Part shown: positions 62,001-64,000 of the stretch, in pieces
How the letters are laid out: the number at the start of each line of letters is the position of its first letter
How positions within the stretch are numbered: the first letter of the stretch is position 1
Assembly (NCBI GenBank): GCA_028023455.1
Contig: JAQFVV010006197.1
Coordinates: 19,775,254-19,839,253 of the forward strand
Direction of reading: 5' to 3'
From: Epiperipatus broadwayi
Taxonomy: Eukaryota; Onychophora; Udeonychophora; Euonychophora; Peripatidae
Length of the DNA: 64,000 bases
Notes under the pieces: model-generated
Database searches by the model: none
What the model was told of the DNA's origin: nothing
The model's input: only the letters and a program-made list of their open reading frames with translations
Translations under genes and position numbers: made by a program

Positions 62001-64000
62001 AGAATTTTATAGAGTAAAGCTGCTTTGCTGTTATCAGAAAATTGGCTATCAATGAATCTTACAAGCCTTATTAATACAAGTAGAGATAAAAAAATCTTTG
62101 CCTTATGCATGATTTGGACTGCAAGAATTACTTTGATTGGGAGATTTAATTTCTTTTACACAGAATTTCCTGTTTCTATTAATTACTATTCCTCTTTTTG
62201 TATGCTATCTATATTGGTGGCTTCCTTACTCTTTTGACACAAATATTTATGTAGAAAAGTTGAAGTTTCTAAGTAGATAGATCTCCATCAGGTTGTTAAT
62301 TTCAGACATATAATACTGAAGTTGTTCAACAAGATCTTGCAGATTTATTTGTTTTCATTGAAATTTTATTATTTATCCAGATTTTAAAGGATTATGCAAA
62401 AGAGATAATATTTCCTTTAATGCAGTAAATATATATATATCAGTAGAAATTTTAGTGATATTTTGCTTTATCTTCTATAATTAAGGGTCTATCCATTTTC
62501 ATTACCACAATACATACATATATGCCACATATTTTAAATTCATGATAAAAATATTATAAGATCATTAAATAGACTCACAGGTTATCTACTATATTTTCCT
62601 CATTAAACTACATGTTAGTTTGCTGATAAATCATTAATAAATTTTCAAACATAATGTTTCTGAGAAACTATAAACCTTATATTTTCTATTCTGGTAGCTT
62701 TTTTTTATATATCTGAAAAAGCAACAAGAAATCATAGATGTTTTTCCGTAACTTTTTTAAGTTCTAATACTATAGCTGCACTAAGTGATTTGGGCTAAAA
62801 ATATTCATAACTGAAAAATGTAACTGTTCAAGGTGAATCCAGAGAAGTCCCAAATTTATAATTTTTTTTTATTACCATCTAAATTTTCACAATTATATAT
62901 ATATTTTTCTTTCCAAACAATGATATAGTAGTTACTAATACTAATTATCATACCCTTGATATGTGGTCTAAGTCTTAATTTAATGAAGCTTACTTTTTTT
63001 TTCAGGTCATAAGGTGGTTTAATAGTTTTCTTTCACAAAACTGTTTAGTAAATGGATATCTAGCTGTTACTAGAGACAACAAATAAAGGCTCCAATTTAA
63101 TCTGAAAGGAGAGGATATTATTGATGCACTGTATGTTAAAACAAAATATGATAGCAATATATTGTTCCATTATTAGTGGGTAAATATTCTACAGTTTAAT
63201 TTTTACATATGCTACATATTTTTCAACATTTATAAAATCTGTTATATTTATAAAAGATTTTGCAATGCAGCAATTAGATCATTTTCCTTAAAGAAGATTT
63301 TGTTTTTTCATCAATAGAAAATTCTCAAAAAAGCTTAAAAAGTTTAGGTAACTCTTAGCTAATCTAGATAACTATTCATAAAATATTCATCAGTAAATGT
63401 TGATAACTCTTTATAACTCAAAGTTATAAATCTTAGATAATGTGTTTTAGAATAATAGTGTTAACATCTTATGTGATTTAACACAGGGTAGCACAACAGG
63501 CTTAAGAATTAAAGATCCTGAACTAAAGTTTAATCTATCACTTCTTGTGTTCAAGCATCACGTAACTTCCAAGCAACTAACCATTCAATTTTCTTTTTTA
63601 TTAGGTTTGTAAAAATAAATAAATAAAATGATTGTAATATGAAGCAGTTCTTAGCAGGAGTGACAGATGTTTCATGTAAAGAGTGAACTCATGGTTTACA
63701 CAATATATAAATCTAAAAACAAAATTCTAACAATAATTAAAATTCCACCAAGATGATAGAAGGTATTTATAGATGGAAGATAATAATATTATTATGCTTT
63801 AAATTTAGAATTCAATTGACAAAAGCAAAAAAAAAATTGCTACAGAAAAAAGTCTGGATAATATATATATTTCTAATTTTTTTCACATTATAATTAAGTT
63901 TAAGCAATCAATCTTAAATGTCAGATTGCATACTTAAGTACTTTTTTTTTAAAAAGAAAAAAAATATCCAGGTGGGGCACACCATCCCAACAGGCTTGAA
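56021..64000. other. AT-rich terminal stretch, no gene recognised
   Basis: The frames at 56211-56525, 59646-59828 and 62025-62237 (+) lack domains and have the composition expected of random AT-rich DNA. At 63484-63560 a box-A-like tagcacaacaggc suggests a degraded SINE. The last 35 bases become GC-richer (ggtggggcacaccatccc), possibly the edge of another repeat that continues outside the window. Confidence 0.5.

Overview
This is an A/T-dominated, gene-poor stretch of an animal nuclear genome. Every coding signal I can recognise belongs to a transposable element or its decayed remains. I found no intact host gene and no rRNA or functional tRNA gene. The mix of Penelope-like elements with GIY-YIG domains, mariner, hAT MITEs, a Helitron remnant, L1/Tx1-like and RTE-like LINEs, tRNA-derived SINEs and a Ty3/Gypsy LTR retrotransposon, together with long AT microsatellites and many fold-back repeats, fits an invertebrate metazoan (mollusc, chelicerate, cnidarian or similar). 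The sequence alone does not give the species.

Layout. 0-2.5 kb: AT-rich, with an (AT)n microsatellite and a diverged tandem duplication of about 298 bp. 2.5-4.6 kb: a 400-bp hAT MITE with perfect TIRs and an 8-bp target duplication, a minus-strand tRNA-SINE, then a nearly full-length but dead mariner on the minus strand. 6.6-8.9 kb: a 5'-truncated L1/Tx1-like LINE on minus, with RT and a Cys/His zinc motif. 9.0-11.25 kb: two different Penelope-like elements in tandem on minus, each with RT and a GIY-YIG trace. 11.4-12 kb: fold-back MITEs. 14.1-15.5 kb: almost pure A/T homopolymer sequence that looks like failed consensus. 15.8-24 kb: hairpins, SINE-like repeats and one unexplained CpG-rich island near 21 kb. 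24.3-25.4 and 48.0-49.4 kb: two copies of one TA-targeting element family with pogo/Tigger-like ends. 28.5-33.3 kb: a 110-bp-arm inverted repeat, then a large one with arms of about 420 bp. 34.1-42.7 kb: a full Ty3/Gypsy element (8.59 kb) with unusually long 2.2-kb LTRs, a 4-bp target duplication, and gag-protease-RT-RNaseH-integrase broken by several frameshifts. 43.7-49.6 kb: a degenerate repeat array, a tRNA-SINE, a Helitron fragment and nested palindromes. 52-55.2 kb: two further LINE fragments and a SINE. 55.6-64 kb: AT-rich sequence with one small tandem repeat and little else.

The elements are independent insertions, not a pathway. The most useful leads are the long-LTR Gypsy with its conserved LTR hairpin, the TA-element pair, the tandem Penelope pair, the large inverted repeats, and the CpG-rich island at about 20.8-21.1 kb that I cannot assign.
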